A stretch of 64,000 nt of DNA from Paeniglutamicibacter kerguelensis (GTDB lineage: Bacteria > Actinomycetota > Actinomycetes > Actinomycetales > Micrococcaceae), in the NCBI RefSeq assembly GCF_017876535.1, contig NZ_JAGIOF010000001.1, positions 2,542,001 through 2,606,000 on the forward strand. Direction: 5' to 3'. Positions 40,506 through 50,621 of this stretch are shown here, piece after piece. The notes below the pieces were generated by a model. That model did not search any database. It had not been told where the DNA came from and saw nothing but the letters and a program-made list of their open reading frames with translations. Positions within the stretch are counted from its first letter, which is position 1. Each line of letters begins with the position of its first letter. Both the position numbers and the translations under genes were made by a program.

Positions 40506-41459
40506 TTATTCCTTGATTCCGCCCAGTTCCGGCAGATCGGTGGTGATCTCGTGCGGCTTGCGCCGGGTTCGGGTAAGTTCCGCGCGCATCGCGATCTCTT
40601 CCACGTCATCGGGATATGCGACTTCCTCGAGCACCAGGGCGCGCGGGTCGGCAAGCATGTTCTTGGAGTCACGCACTGCGGCATCCAACCTGAGGGCAAC
40701 CCACCCCGGCTTTTCGCGGCCGTCGCCGACCATCAGGCAGGCACCGATCATGGCCCTGACCATGTTGTGGCAGAAAGCGTCGGCCTTCAAATGCGCCACA
40801 ATGATCCCGGACTCGTCCCGCTCGAACGTGAATTCGGTGAGGGTGCGGATGGTTGTGGCACGCTCCCGCGGCTTGCAGAAGGATAGGAAGTCATGGCGGC
40901 CCAGCAGGCTTTCCGCTTCCGCGTTGAGCAGGTCGACATCAACGTCCTTTTTGTGCCACATGGTGAAGGCCCGGGTCAGCGGGTCGAACCTGGCCGGGCC
41001 ATCGGCAATTCGATATGCGTAGCGGCGCCACAAGGCAGAGAAACGGGCGTCGAAACCTGCGGGAGCCTTGTAGGCCTCATGCACGAGGATGCTTCCGCCT
41101 TCGCGTCCCAGAACCCCACGCAGCCGGCGTACCAACGCGTATCCCGGATCCAGGTTGGCGCCGCGGGCCAGACCGGCATATTCGGCCTCGGTCAGGTCGA
41201 AGTGGACCATCTGGTGTCGGGCATGGACACCGGCATCGGTGCGGCCGGCAACGGTGGTTCTGATGGGTCGGCGAATCAACATGCCCAATGCATCTTCCAA
41301 GACACCCTGCACCGTGGGCAGGCCCGGCTGCAGCGCCCATCCGTTGTACGAGCTGCCGTCGTATCCCAGGCGCAGACACATGCGCACCAAGGCGGGTTCG
41401 GTGGCACTCCCCGTCGGCGCCAGGGCCGGGTTGGTGGTGTTCAGCTCCGGAATATTCAT
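40506..41459 (-). CDS. truA: tRNA pseudouridine(38-40) synthase TruA
   Basis: TruA isomerises uridines 38-40 in the anticodon arm. The catalytic Asp lies in AGRTDAGVHARHQMVHFDL; other family segments are LRLGYDGSSYNGWALQPGLP and FCHNMVRAMIGACLMVGDGR. The ATG at 41459 (MNIPELNTTN) has GGGG/AAGG upstream. 317 aa; longer than enteric TruA because of insertions near residues 115-140. It is downstream of rplQ, behind a terminator. Confidence 0.94.
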   Translation of the reverse strand: MNIPELNTTNPALAPTGSATEPALVRMCLRLGYDGSSYNGWALQPGLPTVQGVLEDALGMLIRRPIRTTVAGRTDAGVHARHQMVHFDLTEAEYAGLARGANLDPGYALVRRLRGVLGREGGSILVHEAYKAPAGFDARFSALWRRYAYRIADGPARFDPLTRAFTMWHKKDVDVDLLNAEAESLLGRHDFLSFCKPRERATTIRTLTEFTFERDESGIIVAHLKADAFCHNMVRAMIGACLMVGDGREKPGWVALRLDAAVRDSKNMLADPRALVLEEVAYPDDVEEIAMRAELTRTRRKPHEITTDLPELGGIKE

Positions 41460-41570
41460 TGACCTTTTCCCCGTTCGGTTGCCAAGCAGTTCTTGGTAGC
41501 AACCACAAACCAATACGCCTCGGCCGGCTTCGAGTCTTGGCAAACCGTCCTTGAGGGCTTAGATAGAGAC

Positions 41571-41610
41571 TTAAAACATTGGCCCGGTGCATAAGTGCAC
41601 CGGGCCAATG
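41571..41610 (-). terminator. Rho-independent terminator of rpoA-rplQ
   Basis: Perfect 15-bp stem with four-base loop (41577-41591 / 41596-41610), then TTTTAA on the minus strand, 28 bases after the rplQ stop. Confidence 0.85.
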
Positions 41611-41637
41611 ATTCAGCTATTGCCGAGTAAACAAGGA

Positions 41638-42150
41638 CTAGGCCTTGTTCTCCTCTGCGGCTTCGGTCTCTACAACCTCTGCAGCTTCGGTTGCTTCGGT
41701 CTCAACGACCTCTTCAACCGGAGCAGCCTTTGCGGCAGCCTTTTCGGCTTCCTTCACAACGGCCTGCTTCGGGGAAACCGGCTCCATTACCAATTCAATA
41801 ACAGCCATCGGAGCGTTGTCGCCCTTACGGTTGCCAATCTTGGTGATGCGGGTGTATCCACCCGGACGCTCGGCCATGACCGGTGCGATGTTCTCGAACA
41901 GTTCGTGAACGATCGACTTGTTGGTGCGGCTGCGCGAGGCAATGACTGCCTGGACGCGGCGACGCGAGGCCAGGTCGCCACGCTTTGCGAAGGTGATCAG
42001 ACGCTCAGCGTGCGGACGAAGGCGCTTGGCCTTGGTCAACGTGGTGGTGATGGACTTGTTCTCGAACAGCTGCGCGGACAGGTTCGCGAGCATCAAGCGC
42101 TCGTGAGCTGCGCTGCCGCCGAGACGCGGACCCTTTGGCGGGGTAGGCAT
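41638..42150 (-). CDS. rplQ: 50S ribosomal protein L17
   Basis: L17 core ([28 protein letters not shown]-like [40 protein letters not shown]) occupies residues 1-120. An Ala/Glu/Lys-rich tail of about 50 residues follows, common in actinobacteria. 170 aa; last gene of the alpha operon. Confidence 0.97.
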   Translation of the reverse strand: MPTPPKGPRLGGSAAHERLMLANLSAQLFENKSITTTLTKAKRLRPHAERLITFAKRGDLASRRRVQAVIASRSRTNKSIVHELFENIAPVMAERPGGYTRITKIGNRKGDNAPMAVIELVMEPVSPKQAVVKEAEKAAAKAAPVEEVVETEATEAAEVVETEAAEENKA

Positions 42151-42235
42151 AGTGTTCTCCTAATATGGTGGCCTGCGCAACCCGGGCAAACCCGGGTGCG
42201 AAGGTTTAAGTTCTGTAGCGGGTGGCTAAGAAGTC

Positions 42236-43243
42236 TTAGACTTCTTCGTCACCGTAGACGTCATCGTCGCCAATGGCTGCGGCACGTGCGGCCAGATCAA
42301 AGCCCGGAGGGGAATCCTTCAGGGCCAGACCCAGATCGATCAGCTTCGCCTTGACCTCGTCGATGGACTTCGCACCGAAGTTACGGATGTCCATCAGGTC
42401 GGCCTCGGAGCGAGCAACGAGTTCACCCACGGAGTGGATGCCCTCACGCTTGAGGCAGTTGTACGAACGAACGGTCAATTCGAGGTCTTCGATCGGCAGC
42501 GCCATGTCGGCTGCGAGCGCGGCGTCCGTCGGGGACGGGCCGATCTCGATGCCTTCAGCGGCGGTGTTCAGCTCGCGTGCCAGGCCGAACAGTTCAACCA
42601 GGGTGGTGCCTGCGGATGCAACAGCATCGCGCGGGGCAATCGAATCCTTGGTTTCAACGTCGACAATGAGCTTGTCGAAGTCGGTGCGCTGTTCAACACG
42701 GGTGGCCTCCACGCGGAAGGTCACCTTCATTACCGGCGAGTAAATCGAATCCACGGGGATACGACCGATCTCTGCGTCCGCGTTCTTGTTCTGCGATGCA
42801 GAAACATAGCCACGGCCACGTTCGATGGTCAGTTCCATGTCAAACTTGCCCTTCGCGTTCAACGTCGCGATGTGCAGGTCCGGGTTGTGGAATTCAACGC
42901 CGGCTGGCGGGGTGATGTCTGCTGCGGTAACGACGCCCGGGCCCTGCTTGCGCAGGTAGGCGACGACCGGCTCGTCATGTTCGGAGGACACCGAGAGGCT
43001 CTTGATGTTAAGAATCAGCTCGGTGACGTCTTCCTTCACGCCGGCTACGGTGGTGAACTCGTGCAGTACTCCGTCGATCCGAACACTGGTGACAGCTGCA
43101 CCAGGGATGGAGGAGAGCAGGGTACGGCGAAGCGAGTTACCCAGGGTGTAGCCGAAGCCAGGCTCCAACGGTTCAATTACGAAACGGGAGCGGTTCTCCG
43201 CTACGACTTCTTCGGTCAGGGTGGGGCGCTGTGCAATAAGCAC
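42236..43243 (-). CDS. rpoA: DNA-directed RNA polymerase subunit alpha
   Basis: The alpha subunit nucleates polymerase assembly. The N-terminal dimerisation domain ([34 protein letters not shown]) spans about residues 15-230. The C-terminal domain ([39 protein letters not shown]) binds UP elements and activators. 335 aa. It is separated from rpsK by a 169-base structured gap. Confidence 0.98.
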   Translation of the reverse strand: MLIAQRPTLTEEVVAENRSRFVIEPLEPGFGYTLGNSLRRTLLSSIPGAAVTSVRIDGVLHEFTTVAGVKEDVTELILNIKSLSVSSEHDEPVVAYLRKQGPGVVTAADITPPAGVEFHNPDLHIATLNAKGKFDMELTIERGRGYVSASQNKNADAEIGRIPVDSIYSPVMKVTFRVEATRVEQRTDFDKLIVDVETKDSIAPRDAVASAGTTLVELFGLARELNTAAEGIEIGPSPTDAALAADMALPIEDLELTVRSYNCLKREGIHSVGELVARSEADLMDIRNFGAKSIDEVKAKLIDLGLALKDSPPGFDLAARAAAIGDDDVYGDEEV

Positions 43244-43331
43244 TTACATTTCCTTTCGGCGAGCGTCCGCTATATGACGCAACACAGGGGGTGGAAACGA
43301 CGTAAGCCTCGTCGGCGTTCGTCTGGTTCGG

Positions 43332-43405
43332 TCTGGCTTGCCGTGGCGATCCTGCCGCCGTGTCAAAATCCGAAGGATGATGAACACGGCGGCAGGAAAG
43401 CCAGA
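43332..43405 (-). other. Structured intergenic element between rpsK and rpoA
   Basis: Nested inverted repeat: outer 8-bp stem (43332-43339 / 43398-43405) and inner perfect 13-bp stem (43351-43363 / 43384-43396). It begins eight bases after the rpsK stop and has no T run. It may be an RNA processing or stabilising element, or an attenuator separating ribosomal-protein and polymerase expression. Confidence 0.6.
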
Positions 43406-43412
43406 CAGTCAA

Positions 43413-43817
43413 TTAGACGCGGCGACGCTTTGGCGGGCGGCAACCGTTGTGTGCGCTTGGGGAAACGTCCTGGATGGACCCAACCTCAAGGCCAGCAGCC
43501 TGCAGCGAACGGATCGCGGTTTCGCGTCCCGATCCCGGGCCCTTGACGAAGACGTCAACCTTACGCATGCCATGATCCTGTGCGCGCTTTGCAGCGGCCT
43601 CGGCGGCCATCTGAGCAGCGTACGGGGTGGACTTGCGTGAACCCTTGAAGCCAACCTCGCCGGCCGAGGCCCACGAGATTACAGCACCGCTTGGATCCGT
43701 GATGGAAACAATGGTGTTGTTGAAGGTGCTCTTGATGTGCGCCTGGCCGAGCGGGATATTCTTTTTGTCTTTACGACGCGGCTTGCGGACCGCTGCTCCA
43801 CGAGTCTTGGGGGGCAT
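43413..43817 (-). CDS. rpsK: 30S ribosomal protein S11
   Basis: S11 of the platform. Core [40 protein letters not shown] and the C-terminal [18 protein letters not shown] are complete; 134 aa. It follows rpsM. rpsD, which often comes next, is not here. Confidence 0.98.
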   Translation of the reverse strand: MPPKTRGAAVRKPRRKDKKNIPLGQAHIKSTFNNTIVSITDPSGAVISWASAGEVGFKGSRKSTPYAAQMAAEAAAKRAQDHGMRKVDVFVKGPGSGRETAIRSLQAAGLEVGSIQDVSPSAHNGCRPPKRRRV

Positions 43818-43860
43818 TCTTACTCCTACGAAAAATTTGGCTTAGTGACGGCCGCTAGAT

Positions 43861-44235
43861 TTAGCGGGTCTTCTTCTTACCGGCGACAGTACGCTTCGGG
43901 CCCTTGCGGGTACGAGCGTTGGTCTTGGTGCGCTGACCGCGGACCGGCAGGCCCTTGCGGTGGCGGATGCCTTCGTAGGAGCCGATTTCAACCTTGCGGC
44001 GAATGTCAGCTGCCACTTCACGGCGGAGGTCACCCTCAACCTTGAAGCTGCCTTCAATGAAGTCACGCAGCTGAACCAGCTCAGCGTCGGTCAGATCCTT
44101 CACGCGAGTGTCCGGGTTGATCCCGGTCTCGGCGATGGTCTGTTCTGCACGGGTCTTGCCCACGCCGTAGATGTAGGTGAGCGCAATAATCACACGCTTT
44201 TCGCGTGGGATGTCTACGCCAGCTAGACGAGCCAT
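43861..44235 (-). CDS. rpsM: 30S ribosomal protein S13
   Basis: S13 of the head, contacting P-site tRNA and L5. Segments [31 protein letters not shown] and the basic tail [20 protein letters not shown] are present. 124 aa, complete. Confidence 0.98.
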   Translation of the reverse strand: MARLAGVDIPREKRVIIALTYIYGVGKTRAEQTIAETGINPDTRVKDLTDAELVQLRDFIEGSFKVEGDLRREVAADIRRKVEIGSYEGIRHRKGLPVRGQRTKTNARTRKGPKRTVAGKKKTR

Positions 44236-44386
44236 ATGCTATGTCTACCTTTCGATGTGCGGAGGTCTTAAGCAGTACATCCTGGTTACCCAGTCCCCGG
44301 CCTCCGTGCCGAGGGTATGCATCGCGCGTTTGGATGCTGTACTACCGATTTCATTACTACGCGCAGAGCATTTCCCGTGAGGGAAA

Positions 44387-44500
44387 TTAGCCCTGACGCT
44401 GTTTGTGGCGTGGATTTTCGCAGATCACCATGACCACACCGTTACGGCGGATCACCTTGCACTTATCGCAGATCGGCTTCACGCTAGGGTTAACCTTCAC
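44387..44500 (-). CDS. rpmJ: 50S ribosomal protein L36
   Basis: A 37-aa protein, [20 protein letters not shown]..., with the zinc-ribbon residues Cys11, Cys14, Cys27 and His32 ([20 protein letters not shown]), i.e. the zinc-binding form. GTG start with an excellent AAAGGAG seven bases upstream. Between infA and rpsM as usual. Confidence 0.96.
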   Translation of the reverse strand: MKVNPSVKPICDKCKVIRRNGVVMVICENPRHKQRQG

Positions 44501-44590
44501 GGCTTACTCCTTTTGCGGTTGCGGTTTCAGTGGAGCGTAACTACCTTCGTCGCCCGGATCCCCGAGGGGAACCTGGACAATGAAAAGTCT

Positions 44591-44812
44591 TTACTTGTAG
44601 CGGTAGACGATACGGCCGCGGTTGAGGTCGTACGGGCTGAGTTCCACCACTACGCGATCCTCAGGGAGGATTCGAATGTAGTGCTGACGCATCTTTCCCG
44701 AGATAGTTGCAAGCACAACGTGTCCATTGGGCAGCTCAACACGGAACATCGCATTGGGCAGCGCCTCTGACACGGTGCCTTCTACCTCGATGACACCCTC
44801 TTTCTTGGCCAT
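44591..44812 (-). CDS. infA: Translation initiation factor IF-1
   Basis: IF-1 (73 aa), an OB-fold factor that fills the A site during initiation: [60 protein letters not shown]. The ATG at 44812 is right after GCGGAGGAT, an unusually close ribosome site. A small TGTCGG/CCGACA inverted repeat (44832-44855) sits just upstream. First gene of the infA-rpmJ-rpsM-rpsK-rpoA-rplQ group. Confidence 0.97.
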   Translation of the reverse strand: MAKKEGVIEVEGTVSEALPNAMFRVELPNGHVVLATISGKMRQHYIRILPEDRVVVELSPYDLNRGRIVYRYK

Positions 44813-45183
44813 ATCCTCCGCTAACTTTTGTTGTCGGCAACATTTATCACCGACAGGTTTATGGTTCTGGCCGCAGTTCTCCCGGTAAACCAAAACAATT
44901 GCTTTTGGGCACCAAGGAACAGACAACCAACAGTCAAGCCTACGCGGTGGGCGGCTTAAAGGGAAATCCCCTCGGGTGCCAACTTTAGTTAGTTTGCCCA
45001 CACCAACGCCGAGGCTGCACTGGCGCCAGGGCAGCGCGCGGACAAGATGGAGACCGTATTGCGCGTTCAATTCGGGCACCGTCCAGGTTTTGTGCCAATA
45101 TCGGCGGCATGGCGAAACGCACATCGACGCTTCGTCCCCTCATCCATCACCCGCTCGCGCACAACGGTACGCGTGCCGGAGTC
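44813..45183. other. Non-coding gap upstream of infA
   Basis: About 370 bases without a credible gene. It must hold the infA promoter on the minus strand; a TTGACT (near 44935) is the best -35 candidate, but no good -10 at the right distance was found. The rightmost part leads into the map terminator. Confidence 0.3.
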
Positions 45184-45218
45184 AAAAGAGTGGGCCAAGG
45201 TTCAAGAACCCTGGCCCA
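45184..45218 (-). terminator. Rho-independent terminator of map
   Basis: 12-bp stem with one mismatch and CAAG loop (45191-45202 / 45207-45218), followed on the minus strand by CTCTTTTG. It lies 18 bases after the map stop. Confidence 0.8.
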
Positions 45219-45236
45219 GTCTCCACGATCTTTTCG

Positions 45237-46067
45237 CTACGGAACGATCGGGGACGGCTTGACTCCGAACGGGGCAAGGCCCGCCGCTCCCCCGTCGTGC
45301 GCGGTGAGCACCCAGATGCCACCCATGTGCACGGCGACGCTGTGCTCCCACTGCGAGGCGCGTGCGCCGTCGACGGTGACTACGGTCCAGTCGTCCTCGA
45401 GCACCTTCGTCTCAAGATCGCCGCGCACGAGCATCGGTTCAATCGCCAGGCACATGCCCGGCTTCACCCGCGCCCCGCGGTGGCCGGTGCGGTAGTTCAG
45501 CACGTCCGGAGCCTGGTGCATTTCCGAACCGATGCCGTGGCCCACGTAGTCCTCGAGGATTCCCAAGGGTGCGCCCGGCACCGAGGAAACGAAGTCGTCG
45601 ATGGCGTCGCCGATCTGTCCGACAAAGCGGGCATCCGCCAGTGCGGCAATGCCGCGCCACATGGCTTCCTGCGTGACGTCGGAAAGCCGCTGGTCCTCGG
45701 GATCCGCCGTGCCCAGGATGACGGTGCGGGCGGAGTCGGCGTGCCAGCCGTCGATGATGGCGCCGCCGTCGATCTTCAGCACGTCGCCGTCCTTGAGCAC
45801 GTATTCGCTCGGGAAGCCGTGGACAACCTCTTCGTTCACGGAAGCGCAGATAGTGGCCGGGAACCCGTGGTATCCCTTGAAGTTTGACTTGGCGCCATGG
45901 CGTTCCAGCACCGAGGCGAAGACCGAATCGATGTGGGCGGTGGTGGCACCGATTTGCGCTGCCGCAACGGCCTCGTCCAGGGCTTCGGCCAACACCAATC
46001 CGGCTTCACGCATCTTAAGGATCTGCTGGTTGGTTTTGTACTCGATTTTTGGTTGGCCGAAAGCCAT
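45237..46067 (-). CDS. map: Methionine aminopeptidase, type I
   Basis: The enzyme removes initiator methionine. The pita-bread fold and metal ligands are visible: GFPATICASVNEEVVHGFPS, DVLKIDGGAIIDGWHADSAR (two Asp), GHGIGSEMHQAPDVLNY (His) and PMLVRGD/ W-T-V-V-T-V-DGARASQWEH near the end (Glu/His). 276 aa. It follows adk but behind that gene's terminator. Confidence 0.95.
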   Translation of the reverse strand: MAFGQPKIEYKTNQQILKMREAGLVLAEALDEAVAAAQIGATTAHIDSVFASVLERHGAKSNFKGYHGFPATICASVNEEVVHGFPSEYVLKDGDVLKIDGGAIIDGWHADSARTVILGTADPEDQRLSDVTQEAMWRGIAALADARFVGQIGDAIDDFVSSVPGAPLGILEDYVGHGIGSEMHQAPDVLNYRTGHRGARVKPGMCLAIEPMLVRGDLETKVLEDDWTVVTVDGARASQWEHSVAVHMGGIWVLTAHDGGAAGLAPFGVKPSPIVP

Positions 46068-46107
46068 GGTGTTTGTCCCTTCGAAGACTGATTACCCCTA
46101 TTATCGC

Positions 46108-46152
46108 AAAAAGCCGTGGGGACCTGCACGCTATGTGCGGATCCCCACGGCT
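46108..46152 (-). terminator. Rho-independent terminator of secY-adk
   Basis: 11-bp stem (46112-46122 / 46142-46152) followed on the minus strand by TTTTGCG; 19 bases after the adk stop. Confidence 0.8.
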
Positions 46153-46171
46153 ATTGCCTTACGGCCTTGGC

Positions 46172-46744
46172 TTAGACGCTCTGTTCCAGCGCGTCCAGGA
46201 CGCGGTTGGTGACTTCGTCGATTTCGCCGATTCCATCAACCTGGCGCACGATGCCGCGCTCCTGGTAGCGGTTGACCACGACTGCGGTTTCCGCGTGGTA
46301 CAGGCTCAAACGGTGACGGATGACCTCTTCGGTGTCATCCGCACGGCCTTCGATCTCCGCGCGCTTGAGCAACCGGACAACCAGTTCCTCGTCATCGGCG
46401 GTGAGCTGCAGGACCGCATCCAGTTCCACGCCTGCGTCGGAGAGGATCGAGTCCAGCTCATCGACCTGGGCGCTGGTGCGCGGGTAGCCGTCCAGCAGGA
46501 AGCCGTCTTTGACGTCTTCCTGGGAAAGACGGTCGCGCACCATCGAGTTGGTGACCGAGTCCGGAACGAAATTGCCGGCATCGATGTATTTCTTGGCTTC
46601 GACGCCGAGGGGAGTTCCACCCTTGACGTTGGCGCGGAAGATATCACCGGTGGAGATGGCCACAACGTTGAGGCGCTCCGAGATACGTACGGCCTGGGTG
46701 CCCTTGCCGGCACCTGGCGGTCCAATGATCAACAGTCTTGTCAT
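46172..46744 (-). CDS. adk: Adenylate kinase
   Basis: Interconverts AMP+ATP and 2 ADP. P-loop GPPGAGKGTQ at residues 8-17, AMP-binding ISTGDIFRANV and DGYPRTSAQVDELD, and a short LID (no zinc cysteines) as in the short-type actinobacterial enzymes; 190 aa. The start overlaps secY by four bases (ATGA). Confidence 0.97.
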   Translation of the reverse strand: MTRLLIIGPPGAGKGTQAVRISERLNVVAISTGDIFRANVKGGTPLGVEAKKYIDAGNFVPDSVTNSMVRDRLSQEDVKDGFLLDGYPRTSAQVDELDSILSDAGVELDAVLQLTADDEELVVRLLKRAEIEGRADDTEEVIRHRLSLYHAETAVVVNRYQERGIVRQVDGIGEIDEVTNRVLDALEQSV

Positions 46745-48045
46745 CGCAGAAGTCCTTCGTAGTGTCGCTGCTGCATTTGTGCGTTGATTTGCTTGACGGT
46801 CTCAAGGCCCACACCAACCATGATGAGGATCGAGGTACCGCCAAAGGGGAAGTTCTGATCGGCGTTGAAGAGCACGAAGGCAATCAACGGAATCAGTGCC
46901 ACGAATGCCAGGTAAATGGCACCCGGGAGTGTGATGCGGCTGAGCACGTATTCGAGGTACTCGGCCGTGGGGCGTCCGGCCCGGATGCCCGGGATGAAGC
47001 CGCCGTACTGCTTCATGTTGTCCGCGACCTCGGTCGGGTTGAACGTGATGGCCACGTAGAAGTACGTGAAGCCCACGATCAGCAACGCGTAGACAACCAT
47101 GTACAGCGGGGAGGAACCGGAGAAGTGGGTCGAGATCCACAGCGCCCAGTCCGGAAGGGTTCCGTCCTGGCGGGTGTTGAACGTGACCAGCATGCCCGGG
47201 AGGGCAAGCATGGAGGAAGCGAAGATCACGGGAATCACGCCGGCCATGTTGACCTTGATCGGGATGTAGGTGGACGTTCCGCCGACGGTGCGGCGGCCAA
47301 CCATGCGCTTTGCGTACTGGACCGGGATGCGGCGCTGCGACTGTTCAACGAACACAACCAGGGCAATGACGGCCAGTCCGACGAGGATGACGCCTGCAAA
47401 GGCGCCCCAGCCCTGGGACTTGATGATGGCACCCATCGATACCGGGAAGCCGGAAGCGATGGAAACGAAGATCAGCAGGGACATGCCGTTGCCGACCCCG
47501 CGTTCGGTCGCCAGTTCACCCATCCACATGATCAGGCCGGTGCCGGCGGTGAGCGTGATGATCATCAAGAGGATCACGATCAGGCTCTGGTCCGGAACAA
47601 TCGGCAGCTGGCAGCTCGGGAACAGGGTTCCGCTGCGTGCCAGGGAAACCAGCGTGGTTGCCTGCAGAAGGCCAAGCGCGATGGTCAGGTACCGGGTGTA
47701 CTGCGTCAGGATCGCCTGGCCGGACTGGCCTTCCTTGTGCAGCTCCTCGAAGCGCGGAATAACCACACGCAACAGCTGGATGATGATCGAGGCCGTAATG
47801 TACGGCATGATGCCCATGGCGAAGATCGATACCTGCAGCAGGGCTCCGCCACTGAACAGGTTGACGAACTGGTAGAGACCGCCGCTGGTGTTGCCGGCGG
47901 CCAGACACTGCTGGACGTTCGTGTAGTCCACTCCGGGTGCAGGAATGTATACACCGGCGCGGTAGATCGCGATGATGGCGAGCGTGAACAACAACTTGCG
48001 TCGCAGGTCAGGCGTCCGGAATACCCGGGCAATGGCGCTGAACAA
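46741..48045 (-). CDS. secY: Preprotein translocase subunit SecY
   Basis: Central channel of the Sec translocon, with ten hydrophobic helices over 434 aa. Signature segments YIPAPGVDYTN in the first periplasmic loop, GIMPYITASIIIQLL in TM2 and GIRAGRPTAEYLEYVLSRIT in the cytoplasmic C5 region, the ribosome- and SecA-contact zone, are present. Upstream lies the rplO terminator, so secY-adk form a separate unit. Confidence 0.97.
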   Translation of the reverse strand: MFSAIARVFRTPDLRRKLLFTLAIIAIYRAGVYIPAPGVDYTNVQQCLAAGNTSGGLYQFVNLFSGGALLQVSIFAMGIMPYITASIIIQLLRVVIPRFEELHKEGQSGQAILTQYTRYLTIALGLLQATTLVSLARSGTLFPSCQLPIVPDQSLIVILLMIITLTAGTGLIMWMGELATERGVGNGMSLLIFVSIASGFPVSMGAIIKSQGWGAFAGVILVGLAVIALVVFVEQSQRRIPVQYAKRMVGRRTVGGTSTYIPIKVNMAGVIPVIFASSMLALPGMLVTFNTRQDGTLPDWALWISTHFSGSSPLYMVVYALLIVGFTYFYVAITFNPTEVADNMKQYGGFIPGIRAGRPTAEYLEYVLSRITLPGAIYLAFVALIPLIAFVLFNADQNFPFGGTSILIMVGVGLETVKQINAQMQQRHYEGLLR

Positions 48046-48230
48046 GCGTCCTCCTGAATGGTGATGGCCGGGATACCCGGAGATGACCTATCGATTCTAC
48101 CGGGTGACTAGCGTTACTAACCAAATGCGCCGCGGCAAAAAGTGTAAAGACTTCCCCGGCTGATCGATATTTTCAGCGGAGAATGGCCGCACTCCCCCGG
48201 CTTTTGGTGCCCGGGTGTGGGCCGAAAACG
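48046..48230. other. Non-coding gap upstream of secY
   Basis: About 185 bases with no gene; presumably the secY-adk promoter region. No promoter hexamers were convincing. Confidence 0.3.
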
Positions 48231-48282
48231 ACGAAAAGAGGGGCTCCGGGAATCCGTTGCCGAATTCCTGAAACCCCTCTTT
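48231..48282 (-). terminator. Rho-independent terminator of the spc ribosomal operon
   Basis: Nine-bp outer stem AAAGAGGGG/CCCCTCTTT (48235-48243 / 48274-48282) with inner GGGAAT/ATTCC pairing, then TTTTCGTCG on the minus strand; 28 bases after rplO. Confidence 0.75.
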
Positions 48283-48310
48283 CCTCTATGCGATCAAAGG
48301 ATCACGTAGC

Positions 48311-48766
48311 TTAGAGCTCTACAGCCGAACCGCCGGCTGCGACGATCTTCTCTGCTGCGGACGAGGAGAAGGCGTTGACCTTCACGTCGACCTTGACGGT
48401 GAGCTCGCCCGAGCCAAGGATCTTGACTGGCTCGTTCTTGCGAACGGCGCCCTTCGCGACCAATGCCTCGACGGTGACCTCGCCACCTTCCGGGAACAGC
48501 TCCGAGATCTTGTCCAGGTTTACAACCTGGAACTCGACGCGGAACGGGTTCTTGAAGCCGCGAAGCTTCGGAAGGCGCATGTGCAACGGCAGCTGGCCGC
48601 CGGCGAAGCCGGCCTTGACCTGGTAGCGTGCCTTGGTGCCCTTGGTACCGCGACCAGCGGTCTTACCCTTGGATGCCTCACCACGACCCACACGGGTCTT
48701 GGCCTTCTTGGCACCTTCGGCCGGACGCAGGTGGTGTACCTTCAATGCGTTTTCTTTTTCAGCCAT
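48311..48766 (-). CDS. rplO: 50S ribosomal protein L15
   Basis: L15: Gly/Arg/Lys-rich N-terminal part ([35 protein letters not shown]) and C-terminal fold ([37 protein letters not shown]). 151 aa, complete. Last gene of the spc group. Confidence 0.98.
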   Translation of the reverse strand: MAEKENALKVHHLRPAEGAKKAKTRVGRGEASKGKTAGRGTKGTKARYQVKAGFAGGQLPLHMRLPKLRGFKNPFRVEFQVVNLDKISELFPEGGEVTVEALVAKGAVRKNEPVKILGSGELTVKVDVKVNAFSSSAAEKIVAAGGSAVEL

Positions 48767-48768
48767 GA

Positions 48769-48975
48769 TTACTTCGCCTCCTCAACCTTTACGAGGTGCG
48801 GAACCGTGTTGACCATACCCACGGTCACGGCGTCAGCGGTACGAGTCACGGTGTGACCGATACGCTTCAGGCCGAGCGAGCGAAGGGTGTCGCGCTGGTT
48901 CTGCTTGCCACCAATGGTGGACTTGATCTGGGTGATTACCAGCGTAGCGTCGCTAGGGACAATGTTCTTTGCCAC
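48769..48975 (-). CDS. rpmD: 50S ribosomal protein L30
   Basis: L30 (68 aa): [51 protein letters not shown]. Three-base gap to rpsE, two-base gap to rplO. Confidence 0.97.
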   Translation of the reverse strand: MAKNIVPSDATLVITQIKSTIGGKQNQRDTLRSLGLKRIGHTVTRTADAVTVGMVNTVPHLVKVEEAK

Positions 48976-48978
48976 TAC

Positions 48979-49692
48979 TTACGCACCTGCCTTCTGGTTC
49001 TGGATGTTGCGAAGCATCTGCGCCGAAACAACCTCGTCCAACGGCAAGCCACGACGGGCTGCAACTGCCTGAGGCTCTTCAAGGGCCTTCAGAGCGGCAA
49101 CGGTGCCGTGAACGATGTTGATCTGGTTGCTCGAGCCCATGGACTTGGACAGAACATCGTGGATGCCTGCACATTCCAATACGGCGCGAACCGGACCACC
49201 GGCGATAACGCCGGTACCCGGCGATGCCGGACGGAGGAGAACGACGCCAGCTGCGGCTTCACCCTGCACCATGTGCGGGATGGTGGTGCCGATGCGCGGG
49301 ACGCGGAAGAAGGACTTCTTGGCTTCTTCTACACCCTTGGCGATTGCTGCCGGAACTTCCTTGGCCTTGCCGTAGCCGACGCCAACGAGACCGTTGCCAT
49401 CGCCAACAACAACAAGTGCGGTGAAGCTGAAGCGACGACCACCCTTGACGACCTTGGATACGCGGTTGATAGCTACAACGCGCTCAAGGAACTTGTCCTT
49501 GTCTTCGTTGCGGCTGTCCTTCGAATCGCGGCCACGGCCACGACCCTCGCCACGGCCACGGCCTTCGCCGCCACGGCCACGGCCTTCGCCGCGACGAGCG
49601 CCGGCGTTGTCCGCGGCCGGAGCAGCAGCAGTCTCGACTGCCTCAGTAGCTTCAGACACCTGAGTTTCCTTCTTGTTAGTTGCTTCGCTCAC
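48979..49692 (-). CDS. rpsE: 30S ribosomal protein S5
   Basis: S5, a decoding-fidelity protein. The conserved core starts near residue 67 ([60 protein letters not shown]). The first 66 residues are an acidic stretch followed by an Arg-Gly repeat block (about residues 33-55). 237 aa against about 166 in E. coli. The start overlaps the rplR stop by four bases. Confidence 0.97.
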   Translation of the reverse strand: MSEATNKKETQVSEATEAVETAAAPAADNAGARRGEGRGRGGEGRGRGEGRGRGRDSKDSRNEDKDKFLERVVAINRVSKVVKGGRRFSFTALVVVGDGNGLVGVGYGKAKEVPAAIAKGVEEAKKSFFRVPRIGTTIPHMVQGEAAAGVVLLRPASPGTGVIAGGPVRAVLECAGIHDVLSKSMGSSNQINIVHGTVAALKALEEPQAVAARRGLPLDEVVSAQMLRNIQNQKAGA

Positions 49693-50060
49693 AGTGCCAG
49701 CCCACCTTCGCGTGCACCTTCAGCAACAGCAGCCACGCGACCGTGGTACTTGTTGCCACCGCGGTCAAAGACCACGGCTTCAATGCCGGCAGCCTTGGCG
49801 CGCTCGGCTACGAGCTCGCCAACGCGCTTGGCCTTGGCGGTCTTGTCGCCGTCGAAGGCGCGCAGGTCGGCTTCGAGAGTCGACGCGTAAGCAACGGTGA
49901 TGCCCTTGCTGTCGTCAACGATCTGAACGAACATGTGGCGAGCCGAGCGGTTAACGACCAGGCGCGGACGAAGCTCGGTGCCGGTGATGCGCTTACGAAC
50001 ACGCAGGTGGCGGCGGCCGCGTGCGGCAGCCTTGCTCTTACCCTTGATTCCGATAGCCAT
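49689..50060 (-). CDS. rplR: 50S ribosomal protein L18
   Basis: L18, which binds 5S r[43 protein letters not shown], and the C-terminal [26 protein letters not shown] ending. 123 aa, complete. Confidence 0.98.
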   Translation of the reverse strand: MAIGIKGKSKAAARGRRHLRVRKRITGTELRPRLVVNRSARHMFVQIVDDSKGITVAYASTLEADLRAFDGDKTAKAKRVGELVAERAKAAGIEAVVFDRGGNKYHGRVAAVAEGAREGGLAL

Positions 50061-50063
50061 GGT

Positions 50064-50600
50064 TTACTTACCAGCCTTTCCGACCTTGCGGCGGATGATT
50101 TCGCCAGCGTAGCGAACGCCCTTGCCCTTGTACGGGTCGGGCTTACGCAGCTTGCGGATGTTGGCGGAAACTTCGCCAACCTGCTGCTTGTTGATACCGG
50201 AAACGGTGATCTTGGTGTTGCCGTCGATCGCGAAGGTGATGCCTTCGGGAGCTTCGACAATAACCGGGTGCGAGTAGCCGAGGGCGAACTCGAGAGTCGA
50301 GCCCTTCAGTGCAACGCGGTAACCGGTACCGTGGATTTCCAGCTTCTTTTCGTAGCCAGCGGTGACACCGATGATCATGTTTTCGATCAGGGTGCGGGTC
50401 AGGCCGTGCAGCGAACGCGAATCGCGCTCGTCGTTCGGGCGAGACACGGTGACGATGTTCTCTTCGAGAACAACGGCAATCGGGCTTGCTACGGTGTGAG
50501 TCAGTTCGCCCTTGGCGCCCTTGACGGAGACAACGTCGCCATCAATCTTGAGCTCGACGCCGGCAGGAACAGTGATCGGAAGACGTCCAATACGTGACAT
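50064..50600 (-). CDS. rplF: 50S ribosomal protein L6
   Basis: L6: [20 protein letters not shown] and the C-terminal signature [29 protein letters not shown]. 178 aa; the standard length. Confidence 0.98.
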   Translation of the reverse strand: MSRIGRLPITVPAGVELKIDGDVVSVKGAKGELTHTVASPIAVVLEENIVTVSRPNDERDSRSLHGLTRTLIENMIIGVTAGYEKKLEIHGTGYRVALKGSTLEFALGYSHPVIVEAPEGITFAIDGNTKITVSGINKQQVGEVSANIRKLRKPDPYKGKGVRYAGEIIRRKVGKAGK

Positions 50601-50621
50601 GGTTTCTTTCTCCCTTTCCCG

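Noticed and set aside
46738..48057. 439-codon open frame on the plus strand opposite secY
   Set aside because: It is the exact antisense of a conserved ten-helix SecY; high-G+C codon bias keeps the opposite strand open. His/Asp/Gln-rich composition, no domain.
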